Shown here: positions 51,772-63,203 of the stretch, piece by piece
Numbering within the stretch: position 1 is the first letter of the stretch
Layout: every line of letters starts with the position of its first letter
NCBI GenBank assembly: GCA_016801885.1
Contig: CM028901.1
Coordinates: 8,799,283 to 8,863,282, forward strand
From: Toxotes chatareus
Taxonomy: Eukaryota > Chordata > Actinopteri > Toxotidae
DNA: 64,000 nt
Direction of reading: 5' to 3'
The notes under the pieces: model-generated
Databases searched by the model: none
Told to the model about the DNA's origin: nothing
Seen by the model: the letters and a program-made list of their open reading frames with translations, nothing else
Position numbers and translations under genes: made by a program

Positions 51772-54349
51772 TCAGCTGTGTTTATGAGATTTATGTTTCT
51801 TGTGTTTCTTCTTCTTTTTGTCCTCTCTGTCGCGACTGTGGTCGTGGCGCCTCCTCTTGGTTTTGCATTCACTACTGTCACTGCTCCTGCTGCTGCTGTC
51901 GCTCTCTGACTCCTTCCTCTCCCTCTTCCTCTTCTTCTTCATTTTCTTCTCCTGGAGGATAAACAAGAAGAATAAAATTTGTTCTCTGTGGCAATAAAAG
52001 GAACAGGAACAATGGCGATGAAGTAATTTTGTAAAAAGAAGGCAGCAGTTTCAATACCTCAAAACCAAATATTTTTTCATTATATCAGCACTAAACCATA
52101 CTGTAGGCTTTCAAACAACGCCACTAGCACTTCCCATGAAATTGCCTTGTATCTGTCAGTATATGCAACCACAGTCATGTATTGTCATACAGAGACATGG
52201 TTTGTTGCATCAGATGACTCAATAGCTGAGGGACACAAAAAGAGAAGTGGAAGAGAGCCGGAATAAAAAGAGGTGACAGCCACGCTGAACATTAACTGTC
52301 ACACACTCACCTTCTTTTTCTTCTTTTTGTCTGAGTCTTTCTGTAGAGTAGCCGTGGAGGTCTGCTGCTGTTGCTGCTGCTGTGGCTCTTCATCGTCCTC
52401 TTCAGGTAAAAGTGCGTATTGCAGGCCCGGAGCAGAGAAACAGTCCTTTGTAAAGTGACCTGAAAAAAGTAATAATTTGTTGAAATGGTTGTGTATCTTT
52501 TAAGTGATTTCAACCTGATTTCCCAGTAGGAAGTTGTAGCAAGCAAATGTTCTTTTAAGATGTGTGAGTGATTTTGTTCATGTTGTTGTCGTACCCTTGC
52601 AGCCGCACTTTGAACACGTAGTGTTGAGCACAGCCTCCAGTGTGATCCTGTTGCCAGTTTCGTCTCGAAAGTGCTTACGTCGTCTCGCATCCTGCCTACA
52701 CATCCAATCACATGCAGGTGATAATGACACACACACGTACATGCACAGACACGCACATATCATATAACTGTTAGCACTTACTCTGCCATGACATTGTTGG
52801 GGTCTAAGTCTCGCCCCGTTCCCTGATTGACAGCTTTCATGGAGAAGGACAACTTCACCTTGTCACCCTGAATCTGACAAGTAGAGGACAGAGCTTCAGT
52901 CATCCTGCCCTGACCCTGGGTTTTACATACAATACCATGTGTGTGTGTGTGTTGTTACCTCTCTTCCAATTACTTTAATCCACACCTGTTCCCCAACATC
53001 GACAATCTCTGAGGCATTTTCAACCCGTGACGCTGACATCTCACTCACATGTACCAGGCCTGAGGAGTTTAGACGTTGAACACAGACATTTATTTCAAAG
53101 GATCTAGACACACTCTGTTGCTAATGATGAAAATTAAAGCCTGACCAATATATCAGCCGACTTTAACTCGTTACAAATAGACTGGTGTCTTATATATGTC
53201 AGATGATAGATGACAATACATTTAAGTTCAATTGTTTGTCCACCACAAAGTACTGACAAGTTAATTTTTTTTTAAACTAAAATGTCTTGACCCTTATTCT
53301 TTTCACAGACTTTAAATTCATGCTTGGTGTCAGCAAGTAATTTCACACATTTCAAACATATTTGCTGCATTTTTGTTGGTTATGTGGTATGACAAAGTTA
53401 GAAACTACTGGTGCTGAATTTATCCCAGTAAACTTTGCTCAGTTCGCCCTCCAGTGGAGAAAATGAGCAGCTGGTGTTCAGTTTGACATGCAGGTCAAGG
53501 ACAGCTGTGTCTCAGTAGCTCATTTGGTTAAAGAAAATGTAACCCTAGTGTAAATATAGATTTGAGACATTCCGTTCCATCAGTCTGTTGCTCTTCTCGG
53601 CAACCCCGTCCAACCCCAAACCCTTCCTACTCTTGCATTCTCTACATGCACATTATCTTATATGTATTTTACTAGAAAGTCATAGACATAGAAAGTCATA
53701 GAAAATTATTTGCAACAGTGGCTGTGCTAACATGTAAAAAAAAATCTGTCAACATACTAAAACATGGGCTTGCATTGTAACATTTACTCTTCCTCATTGT
53801 CTGTTATATGTTGTGTCGCACCCTCAAATTACAGGATGCTGGCAACCTCACCTCCCTTGCAGTCTACTCTCCTAACTCTGGCTGAGACATCACTGTTCAC
53901 AGACTGACACACACTATGGATTAGACTTTGAACCAGGACCCTGCATCATGTGCACTAATTCTGCATTGCTTTTGGCTCTACTGTGGTTTTATCTGGCAGT
54001 GGGTACAGGTGCTGACCTGACCTTTCACTGATACAACAGATTTAACTGTTTTCATCCATTGCTAGTTTTGCAATATTTTCGTAATAAGGTTTTCTAATTT
54101 TTATTGCATTATCCTTTTGCTTTCTGCGACTGTTTTCTCTATGAGTAAGAAATCTTGGTCTGTAAATTCTTGCAGTAAAGATCTACACAGATACATGAAC
54201 ATTCACCCACCTTCCTTCTTGTATCCTGGCAGACGGACAAAAGCTCCGTAGGTTTGCACAGAGACCACTTCTCCCTTGGAAATGCTGTACAGTGGCGGCA
54301 GACCATCCAGCCCAGCAGGCTCTGGCGGTGGACGATCCCTGTTGGACAT
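51772..54349 (-). CDS. zcchc17: ZCCHC17 (nucleolar pNO40), S1 and zinc-knuckle protein
   Basis: Six coding exons on the minus strand, 54349-54211, 53059-52959, 52867-52782, 52695-52595, 52459-52311 and 51951-51772, join in frame into 251 residues. An S1 RNA-binding domain occupies about residues 20-95 (YSISKGEVVSVQTYGAFVRL; GEQVWIKVIGRE). A CCHC zinc knuckle follows, CSKCGCKGHFTKDC. The C-terminal tail is very Lys/Arg/Ser-rich (KKKRKRERKE, SDSSSRSSDSS, KKKKKHKKHKSHKHS), typical of this nucleolar RNA-binding protein. A seven-Gln run between the knuckle and the tail is absent from the human protein as I remember it. A non-coding exon probably ends at 55103 (donor GTAGCAA). The gene is head to head with snrnp40 and tail to tail with fabp3. 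Confidence 0.94.
53138..53500. repeat. degraded teleost repeat in zcchc17 intron
   Basis: Fragments GCCTGACCAATATATCAGCC and CGCCCTCCAGTGGAGAAAAT bracket AT-rich DNA. Both motifs recur together in a fish repeat family with the signature CCGATATATCGGCC. The match is partial. Confidence 0.35.
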
Positions 54350-54636
54350 CGTCTTAGTGGAGGCAGACCACAGTTTTCAATAAGTGGATCTAGAAGACTG
54401 ATAATGACATATTAAATTACTTGTAGTGTCTTAAAATGGAGGAAAATTAATGAAGAAATTGCGTTCAAGTGTTCTGTGGTAAGAATTATAGAAAACACAC
54501 ATAACATCTGTATTAACCTTAAATATTAGTATAGTGTGTGGATTAACTGGACAAATTCAATGAACAAGTTTATAAGAAACCTCTTTACCCTTGTTTACAT
54601 TACAGTATCTTTTTGGTGTGGTGAGTAGTCTTTTAT

Positions 54637-54639
54637 GTA

Positions 54640-54681
<42 letters not shown>

Positions 54682-54682
54682 C
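54637..54682. repeat. compound (TG)n-(TA)n microsatellite
   Basis: TG repeats passing into TA repeats in the 5' intron of zcchc17. Confidence 0.95.
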
Positions 54683-55099
54683 ATAAATATATATCCCTCT
54701 GAATATCTGCATTAGAATAGCTTTTAGCAACAAAAATCTTTTCATCACTCCACTCCTGCTGAGTCCCCTTGCGTAAAATATAGCAGATTGCCTTGACTTG
54801 ATTTATTTATGAGTTTCAGATTCAGAAAGTGTGCAGAAGCTCTTAGACAGAATAAAAAAACTGTCGCAGACTGATTTTACATCTGCTATGAACAACGGCA
54901 GTGAGGCTAACGTTAGGCTAACGTTAAGCTAACGTTAGCTAGATATTAGTATAGTATCGTCTTCTACCAGGCTAACCCTGTTCAACCCGAAAAACACACA
55001 AACAGGACAATCTGTCGACGCATGAAGTATAAATCACAGTTTTCACAAGGACAGACTTACTTACTTATTCAGGAGAAAACGTAAAAATAAAACATTGCT

Positions 55100-55354
55100 A
55101 CCTTTCGTATTAGCCGAGCTGATTCTGTTTCACATCCGGTGCAAATCATGCTGACAACAAGCAAAGCAACCAATCATCGCAGTCGGTTCAAACAAGACAG
55201 CCAATCACACAACTCAAGAGCGGCGGAAGTAGTTCCTCTGTTCTTCGTTGGTGTTACTCTGCTGGACGTCCATCTATGGAAGACGTCCGTCCATTTTTGT
55301 AAATTAAAGCTTTGAAATTCAACGTTTTCGCTGTTTTTTGTTCTCTAATTCGGG
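55100..55354. promoter_or_regulatory. shared zcchc17/snrnp40 bidirectional promoter
   Basis: Only about 215 bases separate the probable non-coding first exon of zcchc17 (minus, ending near 55140) from the snrnp40 ATG at 55355. No TATA box is present. Two CCAATCA/CCAATCAT elements (about 55170 and 55200) are visible, and CCAAT boxes are common in bidirectional promoters. The same head-to-head arrangement exists in human. Confidence 0.6.
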
Positions 55355-58300
55355 ATGATTGAACCTAAGAAGAGAGTGGCGGACATGGCGGTGGTTCCTA
55401 CTGCCGTGAAACGGCCACGGACGGAGCTAGTGGCGGCGGCTCAGTCTCAGCAACTCGTGGCGATGGTACGGAGAGAATAACCTGGTGTGATCAGAGAAGT
55501 AGAGGAAGAGACCTGTTAGAGGTTTCATCGAAACAAATACACTGTCCCTTTTCCCTTTATAACTGCACAACTTCTTCTGAAGTGCACTAACTAGACTAGA
55601 AAGGTGTTTTTATGTGTACAAATGGGACAGGGCTGCAAAGCCCAAGGCCACCGGCTGTGTAACTAAGCAAGAAAATAAAGTAAGATTAACTCATGAGTAG
55701 TAAATACTGTGATGTTTTTGATTCACCTTGAGACACGGTGCACAGGGACTGGCAAATTCATAGATGCTCGAACTTAAATAACAGTTGTATTGACACTTTT
55801 TCAGAATTGAATTGTAAAATGTATTTTGCAGTCCACTATAACGAAATAATAGATATTGTAAAACACTAATGACGCTTAAAAAGGTTCATTTTGTTATTGC
55901 TTTGTACAGTCAGTTGCCAGTTTATTAGGGACCCCTAGCTTCAGACGCTTGGGGTCTTATACAAGCGTCTGAAGCTTATACATTTTTATGAGGGCTTAGT
56001 GTTCAGTTTTAATGAAACTGTTTTGGAGATTCTTTGATTTAATTTTCTGCTCATTTTGGATGCTGTGACTTTTGTATGTACAAAATGTTGTTTGAACTGT
56101 TACTACCATGCAGTCCATTGTGATAAACATGAACTGGACAACGTTTCTAAACAGATAATATGAAACACTATTTAAACACAATATAGCCAATTGTGGATCT
56201 TTGTGGCCAGTATTGATATTGGAGAGCTAAAAAGTTCTATGAGGATATTTGTTTTCTAATATAACTTATTTGTGCTCTCTCCTGGACAAACTAAACTTGA
56301 TATTTTTCCCTATATAACCTTTATAAATCATCGAGCCCTAACTTCAGAGTCACACAACCACAATATTTGATCCCTGATGTGTCTCCCACAGGGCCCCCCA
56401 CGAAGCTCCAGCATGCAAGCTCCTATCATGCTGATGTCTGGTCATGAGGGTGAGGTCTACTGCTGCAAGTTTCATCCCAACGGAGCCACGCTGGCTTCCT
56501 CAGGATTTGACAGGCTCATATGTAAGTTATTAACAACTAAGCTACTCTAAACAGTCGACAGCACATCTCTGTTAAAACATATTCATACTCCCGGTTACTG
56601 TGAATAAATTGTTGTACACTGGGTTTCTCTGTTGTAGTGCTGTGGAATGTGTATGGAGATTGTGAAAATTACGCCACTCTAAAGGGCCATAGTGGAGCAG
56701 TGATGGAGCTGCACTACAACACAGATGGCAGGTATGAACAAACATTGATGAAGTAAAACGGTATAATTAGCTACATTAATAAAATGAGGAGCACTATGCG
56801 TGCAACAATTACAGCTATTCATCACTTAGATTGGTCTAAACCAAACTACCAAGCAAATGTGACAGTTAATTCTAGTGTCTGTAACCAGTGAAGAGCAACA
56901 CATATTTCCTATATTTCCTGAAAGATTACTAGCTGGTTGAGATAATTGGCAAGAGACCTGGTAAACTCATGTTTCTTAATTAATGGTTTAATCCACTGGG
57001 CTGATGAATGTGTCTTAGAAAGGACTATGTTTTCTTGCTGTGTATTTCAGTGTGCTGTTTTCAGCGAGCACAGACAAGACTGTAGGTGTGTGGGACAGTG
57101 AAACAGGCGAGAGGATCAAGCGTCTGAAGGGCCACACCTCCTTCGTTAACACCTGCTACCCGGCCCGCCGAGGGCCCCAGCTTGTCTGCACCGGCAGCGA
57201 CGACGGGACAGTCAAGGTGAGATTTCCAGCTGCTAATTAGTGTAAATGAATTAAGTGGCGTGTTTAGAAATTGACATGTTATTGAGTTTTAGTGTTCAGA
57301 TGTTTAACCTCATCACACTTGCTGATCACAGTCTTGGGCCACAGTAATACCCCTCATCCTAAATTTGGGATATTGCTCTGTGGTCATGGTCCGATATTGC
57401 CAGTGTTAATGTCTTTTTCTGTATGTGTTTGTCGCCACGATAGCTGTGGGACATTCGTAAGAAGGGGGCGATCCACACTTTCCAGAACACCTATCAGGTG
57501 CTGGCCGTCACCTTCAACGACACCAGCGATCAGATCCTGTCAGGAGGCATCGACAACGACATCAAGGTACTGGGTTTCAGAGTTGGCAGGGAACCTGGAA
57601 ACGAAACAAAAGTACTGTGCACTGCAAAATCATGTGCCGTCACAATGATACACACATATAACTGTCACACATATACACACTATAAATATTGTAACAATAC
57701 ACTGACAGTGATAACTTCTTGGCTATAATTTTTGAAAGCACCTGAGAAATATTTTTACCCTACATCACACACATCCAGTGCCAGACAACAGTGTCGATAG
57801 ATTTTGTTGCAGCTTGCAAGGATTGCTAAGGATTTAAAATTGATATCTGTGATCGCAACAGAAACAAAGGATCTTTTAAATCTTTTAGTTTCTATCTCAT
57901 GTTGCAGTTTTCTGCCCCCATGCCTCAACTCAAAACATCTGATGAAGGGGATGAGTTGGGTCATTTAGTATGTAAAAATAAGTTAGTAAAAAGCTGCGGA
58001 CTTAAATCTGTAGTTGATGAAATACACTGCAAATTTAATACATTTGAAATAAGGTGCTTATTTAAAGCATTTAGGTTATTGTCTGTGTGGTGTGAAACTG
58101 CCTCCCCAGGTGCTGCTAAGCCCATAAAACACTGAATTCAACACTTCCTCTTTTTTTGTGCTCTTGCATCTTTTATAATGATGTTCAGGAACCTCACTGG
58201 TGTTTTTGTGCATCTCTCTGTCCTACTTACAAACCCAGTTGCAGGCTCCTTTGTGATTTCTTTTTTTTTTTTTGTAGCTGATGTGTTGTGACGTTGTGTG

Positions 58301-59296
58301 TTCAAGTGTTGTAAGAACATCAGTTTTTCTGTTCCTTTTCCCCCCTGGCTCGAGCCACAACTTTGACAACTGCTTTTTGTCCTCTGAATATGAATATGTA
58401 TCTGCCGGTGACTTATCGGGTCAAAACAGCTCCCTGCTCTCTACCTATAGGCCTATATATTTCCTTTTGTAAAAACACTGTCAGGAGCTGTTGTTTTTGT
58501 TGTGCAGGTGTGGGACCTGAGGCAGAATAAGCTGATCTACAACATGCACGGCCATGGTGACTCAGTAACTGGACTCGCACTGAGCTCTGAGGGATCATAC
58601 CTTCTCTCAAACTCCATGGACAACACAGGTAAAGCATGTGTATAAGAAAGTATATTTCTTTTTCGCAGGCCATGAAACTTCTGTCGCTGAAGCTTTTATG
58701 TGACTTTTGCCTTTGTTTCCATGCAGTGCGTATTTGGGATGTTCGACCATTTGCACCCAAGGAGAGATGTGTGAAGATTTTCCAGGGAAATGTTCACAAC
58801 TTTGAAAAGGTAACATGAATAACTTTCCAGCCATGGAAAGGAAACATGCCGTATGGTTCAATGTGAGGGACTGATATAGAACTACTTTCCACTGTTGAAC
58901 ACACCCAGAGTGCCAAACAGAAAATACAGGGCAAATAGGGTTTTTTTTTTAACATCAAAACATGTCACTCTCTGGCTGATGATAAACAAAGCAGTCTGTA
59001 ACTTTGTACATAAGTGACAAACATCTGCACTCCTGCTGGGAGAGTTTACATCTGCTGTCAACCACAGTTGCGTGACATTGCCTTTCATCCTGTCCTGCCT
59101 CTCTCATCACTCTCTGCTGTCCGTTCTAATAAAGAAAATCTCATCTGTCATCTAATTATGGTAATAGTGGCTCACATGTAGAATGGTTGTGTCATGCTGC
59201 TAACATCTGTTCCTGTCGTTCAGAATTTGCTGAGGTGCTCCTGGTCTACTGATGGCAGTAAGATAGCTGCAGGCTCAGCTGACAGGTGAGAAGAAA

Positions 59297-59356
<60 letters not shown>

Positions 59357-60920
59357 TAGCTGGAAGCCAAGGTATGCTTCATTGTCAGGTCCAGGAAATT
59401 CTTGTTGTCACAGTGACTGTAGAGAGCCAAAGTCCTGGTGTCACCTCAGGGCTTGCTCTCAGGTTCCACTAGTGCTCTCAGTGAGCACTTCTTTCATCTG
59501 CCTTTTTTTTTTCTAAAAAAGTGAAGCTCGCTCTCAGGGGTTTAGGATCTATACTGGAAGATAAATGAGAATTTACTGCAGGACTGGCTGTATCTTATGA
59601 TAGAATAGAATAAAATACAACTTTATTGTCCACCATTGGGTAAAATTGTCTTTAGCTCACTAAAACATGTAAACAGCACAAGAACGTGCAACATATAGAG
59701 CAAATGTGGCAACAAATACTGATTAATTTATTAATCGTTATTAATTTGTTACCAGACAAAAAAACCAACAGTTCCCATGAAAATGTACCCTTGCAACAAT
59801 GCACTTACTTACATCATCACTGTAACTCAGTTATGTCCATTTCTGTAAAATCCATCAACGTTCTCATCTAAAGTAATTTTCCAGCCTTTTAGCTGTAATC
59901 TCTGCTGTCTCAAATGTCTTCACTCTTTGGCCTGTTATTACAGCCACATCTGACCTGTTTGTGGCCACTCGACTCGCTCATGGACTTTAAACCCACAATG
60001 GTCAAAGGCTTGAGGGAGATGGTCTTCATTAAAGGCAGCTGAAAACATAAATATTAGATGAAGAATGATTTTTTAAAAGAAAAACAAGGTTAGAGAAGCA
60101 GCTTGGGACCAAGAGGTCGCTGGTTTGATTCCCTGGACAGACATGAAACAATGCGGTAGGAGGTAGTGAATGAAAAAAAAAATAGCCACAGCTGATGTGT
60201 GTGTTAGTTCATTTCTCACCGATGGGTTAAATGAGTTAAATGAAAAAAACATACTTGGTGAATAAAGAATTCTTGTTCTTCTGTAGTTAAAAAAAATCAC
60301 CCCTGTCTAGACAAATGTAATGATCTTAATTTAATGAACTAAATGACAAATGTTAGTTGATAAGGTTCTGTTCCAGGGCTGGATTTTCAGTAACTTGTCT
60401 TATTATAAGTGTTATTGCCATTAGGATGATTTTGAATTATTTCTGGAAAAACAACATTTAAGTTCTGGTTTCTCTTTGGCTCTCACATTTTCTGTTTTAA
60501 ACCACAAACAGCAGCATGTCTTCAAAGAAAAAGAAACTAAACATAATACCCATTCTGTTTCATGTCGCCGTTGCACATCAGGACTTACTAATGACTTTAT
60601 CTGTGTTCATAGATTTGTGTATATTTGGGACACCACATCACGTAGAATCCTGTACAAGCTGCCGGGCCACGCTGGCTCTGTCAATGAAGTGGTCTTCCAC
60701 CCAGAGGAGCCTATAGGTGAGTCAAACAGCAGTTTTGTTTTTTTTTTGTTTTTTTTTTTTTAACTTGAAGGACACACTTATTTTCTCACATCTGTTTGAT
60801 TTCATTTCAGCTTAGTTACAAAGACATGATTTAACAATAAGGGTTTAATTATCTTCTCCTCTCTACACAGTGCTGTCTGGCTCCAGTGATAAACGACTCT
60901 ACATGGGAGAGATTCAGTAG
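55355..60920 (+). CDS. snrnp40: SNRNP40, U5 snRNP 40-kDa WD-repeat protein
   Basis: Ten exons, 55355-55465, 56392-56521, 56638-56731, 57051-57216, 57444-57566, 58508-58628, 58727-58809, 59224-59285, 60613-60716 and 60871-60920, join in frame into 347 residues. After a variable N-terminus (MIEPKKR), the protein is a seven-bladed WD40 propeller. Near-identical matches to the human protein include MLMSGHEGEVYCCKFHPNG, CTGSDDGTVKLWDIRKK, VTFNDTSDQILSGGIDNDIK, VRIWDVRPFAPKERCVKIFQ and the end SSDKRLYMGEIQ. It is a component of the U5 snRNP and the spliceosome. All internal phases agree. Introns hold a tRNA-derived SINE (intron 8) and a long CA repeat. Confidence 0.97.
55905..55990. repeat. repeat fragment containing a 14-bp foldback
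   Basis: CAGTTTATTAGGGACCCC resembles the start of a common fish repeat. Bases 55937-55950 (AGCTTCAGACGCTT) and 55963-55976 (AAGCGTCTGAAGCT) form a perfect 14-bp inverted repeat around a 12-nt loop, in snrnp40 intron 1. Confidence 0.5.
59298..59355. repeat. (CA)n microsatellite in snrnp40 intron
   Basis: A 58-base CA run 12 bases after the donor of snrnp40 exon 59224-59285. Confidence 0.97.
60088..60283 (+). mobile_element. tRNA-derived SINE
   Basis: The left part is tRNA-like: GGTTAGAGAAGCAGCTTGGGAC as a decayed A-box half and a B-box GGTTTGATTCC (consensus GGTTCGANNCC). The body follows, and the tail is AATAAAGAATTCTTGTTCTTC. This fits a fish SINE family ending in ATAAAGTA...TTCTTCTTC. 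It lies in the snrnp40 intron between 59285 and 60613 and shows many point changes, so it is old. Confidence 0.65.
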
Positions 60921-61164
60921 AGCTTTTATGTGTGTAAACTTGGATGAGTGTGTGTGTGTGTGTGTGTGTGTGCGTGTGTGTCCAGCAAACGAGTGTCCTG
61001 CCTTGGAAGTGGATGGGTGGTGATAGACAGTGGGTCAGGAGTCTCTGTACTTTCATGTGCTTCAGTTTGTCTCAGAACAACCTCAGGACATGTTTAAAAT
61101 TTATTATGCTCAGTTACAACAACATCTATGATGACATGTTTTGTATTCTGATTTGTTTCTTTTT

Positions 61165-61170
61165 AATAAA
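61165..61170 (+). terminator. snrnp40: snrnp40 polyadenylation signal
   Basis: AATAAA lies 245 bases after the snrnp40 stop, followed by a T-rich stretch. No competing signal lies between them. Confidence 0.75.
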
Positions 61171-61174
61171 CTTG

Positions 61175-62045
61175 GGTTTTCTCTAAAAAAATATTTGCCT
61201 GATTCTTTTGTCATTATGATGCTTTCCTGGGTTCACAGCAGTTTTTACATTTTACCACTGGGTTTATCCATCAAAGCTGAGTAAAAATGTAAAATGATTT
61301 ATTTTTTGTTTTGGCCAAAAAAATCACACAGAAAGCAAAAATCTATTTTCTAGGTTTTTCTAGGTTCTCCCACACATCCGAGCCATTATCATGCACTATA
61401 TCTTCTTATTTTCAGTTTTTTTGCAGTTTGCTCCAAACAGTTTCAAAATGAATGAATTTCTGCTTGTTGGACAGTAAAGAGATTAAATTAACTGATAATG
61501 TAAAATATAAAGGGATGGAGCAAAAAAACGAAACAAAACCATAAAGTTTCATTGTCTTTTTTTCTCCATCTTGATATTGCCTGTTTAAGTGCAGGAAAAG
61601 CTGAATTGGTCCAGATGTGTAGCGTTATATGAAGTAGGTCAGTTTTTTTTGTAGCGGTTCTGGCATGTGACTGCAGATATTGCTATTTATGAGTTCAAAC
61701 TGAATAAAATGAAGTCTAAATAGACAAATCACAATAGATATAGTGTGGTTATAGAGCAGGTGTAAGTTAATCAGTAAAAGGCACAGAAGAAAAGCAAAGT
61801 AGGGTCCATTAAAACAAAGGGTACAATGAATAACAATGTAAGGTGAGTCGATTCAAACTGTTGAATCATTTTTGTTTTATAGTTTGTCGTAAACTGGTTA
61901 TGACGTTAAATGGCTTTGTCATATAGCCCAGTGATAACCGCCTTGCGGTCGTTATCTGCCGTTTGATCAGCGGAAGCTGACTTTATTTATGTACCACGCT
62001 GTCGCACTGCTCGTGATAAGTAGCTGAGATAAAACATGGTTATTT
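61175..62045. other. intergenic DNA between snrnp40 and nkain1
   Basis: AT-rich and without exon-like segments, passing into the nkain1 CpG island at about 62050. Confidence 0.5.
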
Positions 62046-62049
62046 GTGC

Positions 62050-63149
62050 TTTTTTCCGCCCGGAATAACCCGCGGGCTGAGGAGACGAGCAGTACCGCTG
62101 GCCAGTGCTCTCTCCTCGGTCTGTATCCGCTCTCCGGTGGCGGAGGGAGGCGGCAACAGACTTTGTTATTTTCGACTGTCTGAGCCTTCTCCACCACCAC
62201 GAGCCCCCGTTTTCTTTTGTGCTCATTTTGAACGCCTCGCGGGGCTGCCGCTCGGCCGCGCGCACGCACGCGGGTCTGCAGAATCCATGCAGCTCCTCCT
62301 CGAGGGGGTCGCGGCGACTGAGAGCCCCCACCCCCTCGTCTCCCTCTCTCTCCCTCTCTCTCCCCCGCGGCTCCTCCTGCGCCCGCCCCGGCACCGATTG
62401 TTGACAAAAGACGCTGCTAGACGGAGCGAAGAAGTCCAGACCCCGGTACCGGTGAGCAAATCTGCCCGTTAACTTGACTTATATCCCTGAACAGCTCGAG
62501 GAGGAGAAGAACGGGACGACGCTGGTGGGTGGGTGGGGGGAGGCGAGGACTCTTCCGCTCCTAGAAAACCGTGAGTCACAACGGGCTGCTTTGTGTCCGT
62601 AGCGGATTGCATGTAGCCAAACGTTAGCCGTAGTAGCACTGCGGGGTCGGTCCCCTCCTCCCCACCGCCCCCGTGTGATCCGGTATCATATGATGCTCAT
62701 TTCTTTCTGTAGCCCGGGGCCGATTATGACAGCTTTCCGTCTCTCTTTGTGCCTTTGTGTGTCCCCTCTCCGGAAGGTGTGGCCGAGGTGATTCGGTTGT
62801 CGGTGGTGGTCGGACCGCAGCGGGCCGGCGTGAAGTGGACGCCCCCCCAGCCCTACCCCAGCCCTACCCCAGCCCTACCCCAGCCCCATCCTCCTCCCCT
62901 ATCCTCTCTCCTTCTTGAAAACCACCCGCGACTGGTATTTACCGACAAAACCAGCGGCCAAGATGGGTCATTCACTGTGAGTGGAAGTGCCACACCAGCG
63001 TTGCAGGAGGAGGCGGCGGAGGGCCTTGGTCAGGTTTATTCAGCCGGGAATGGTGTGAGCTGAGACGGCCAGGCAGTCTGGATCTGACCGGGGACCCGTC
63101 ATTCCCCCGGAGCCTCCGCGGCTCCAAGCCGCGTCCTGAGCCCTCCAAG
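62050..63149 (+). promoter_or_regulatory. nkain1: nkain1 CpG island and 5' leader
   Basis: A strongly CpG-rich kilobase runs up to the nkain1 ATG. It includes AACGTTAGC at 62630-62638, a CCCCAGCCCTA minisatellite (62845-62887) and a five-codon upstream frame (ATG at 62963, TGA ending at 62980). No TATA box is evident. Large open frames on both strands here (for example minus 61967-62407) are most likely by-products of GC-rich sequence. Confidence 0.5.
62845..62887 (+). repeat. 11-bp minisatellite, unit CCCCAGCCCTA
   Basis: Three perfect consecutive copies plus a partial fourth copy lie in the nkain1 5' leader. Such short G/C-rich arrays often vary in copy number between individuals. Confidence 0.9.
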
Positions 63150-63203
63150 ATGGGGAAGTGCGACGGCAGATGCACGCTGTTGGTGATATGTTCACTGCAG
63201 CTG
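63150..63203 (+). CDS. nkain1: NKAIN1, first coding exon (gene continues past window)
   Basis: The 18 codons MGKCDGRCTLLVICSLQL end exactly at a GTGAGTGT donor. They match the start of the NKAIN family (MGK-C-x-GRCTL...CLQL), small membrane proteins that interact with the Na,K-ATPase beta subunit in neurons. Hydrophobic residues from about position 9 begin the first transmembrane segment. The remaining exons lie beyond 64000. In human, NKAIN1 is next to SNRNP40 in the same orientation, which supports paralogue 1. The intron start carries a consensus RFX X-box at 63873-63886. Confidence 0.9.

Noticed and set aside
61967..62472. Long open frames on both strands in the nkain1 CpG island
   Set aside because: GC-rich sequence has few stop codons. 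The frames on opposite strands are mutually incompatible and of low complexity (Gly/Arg/Pro).
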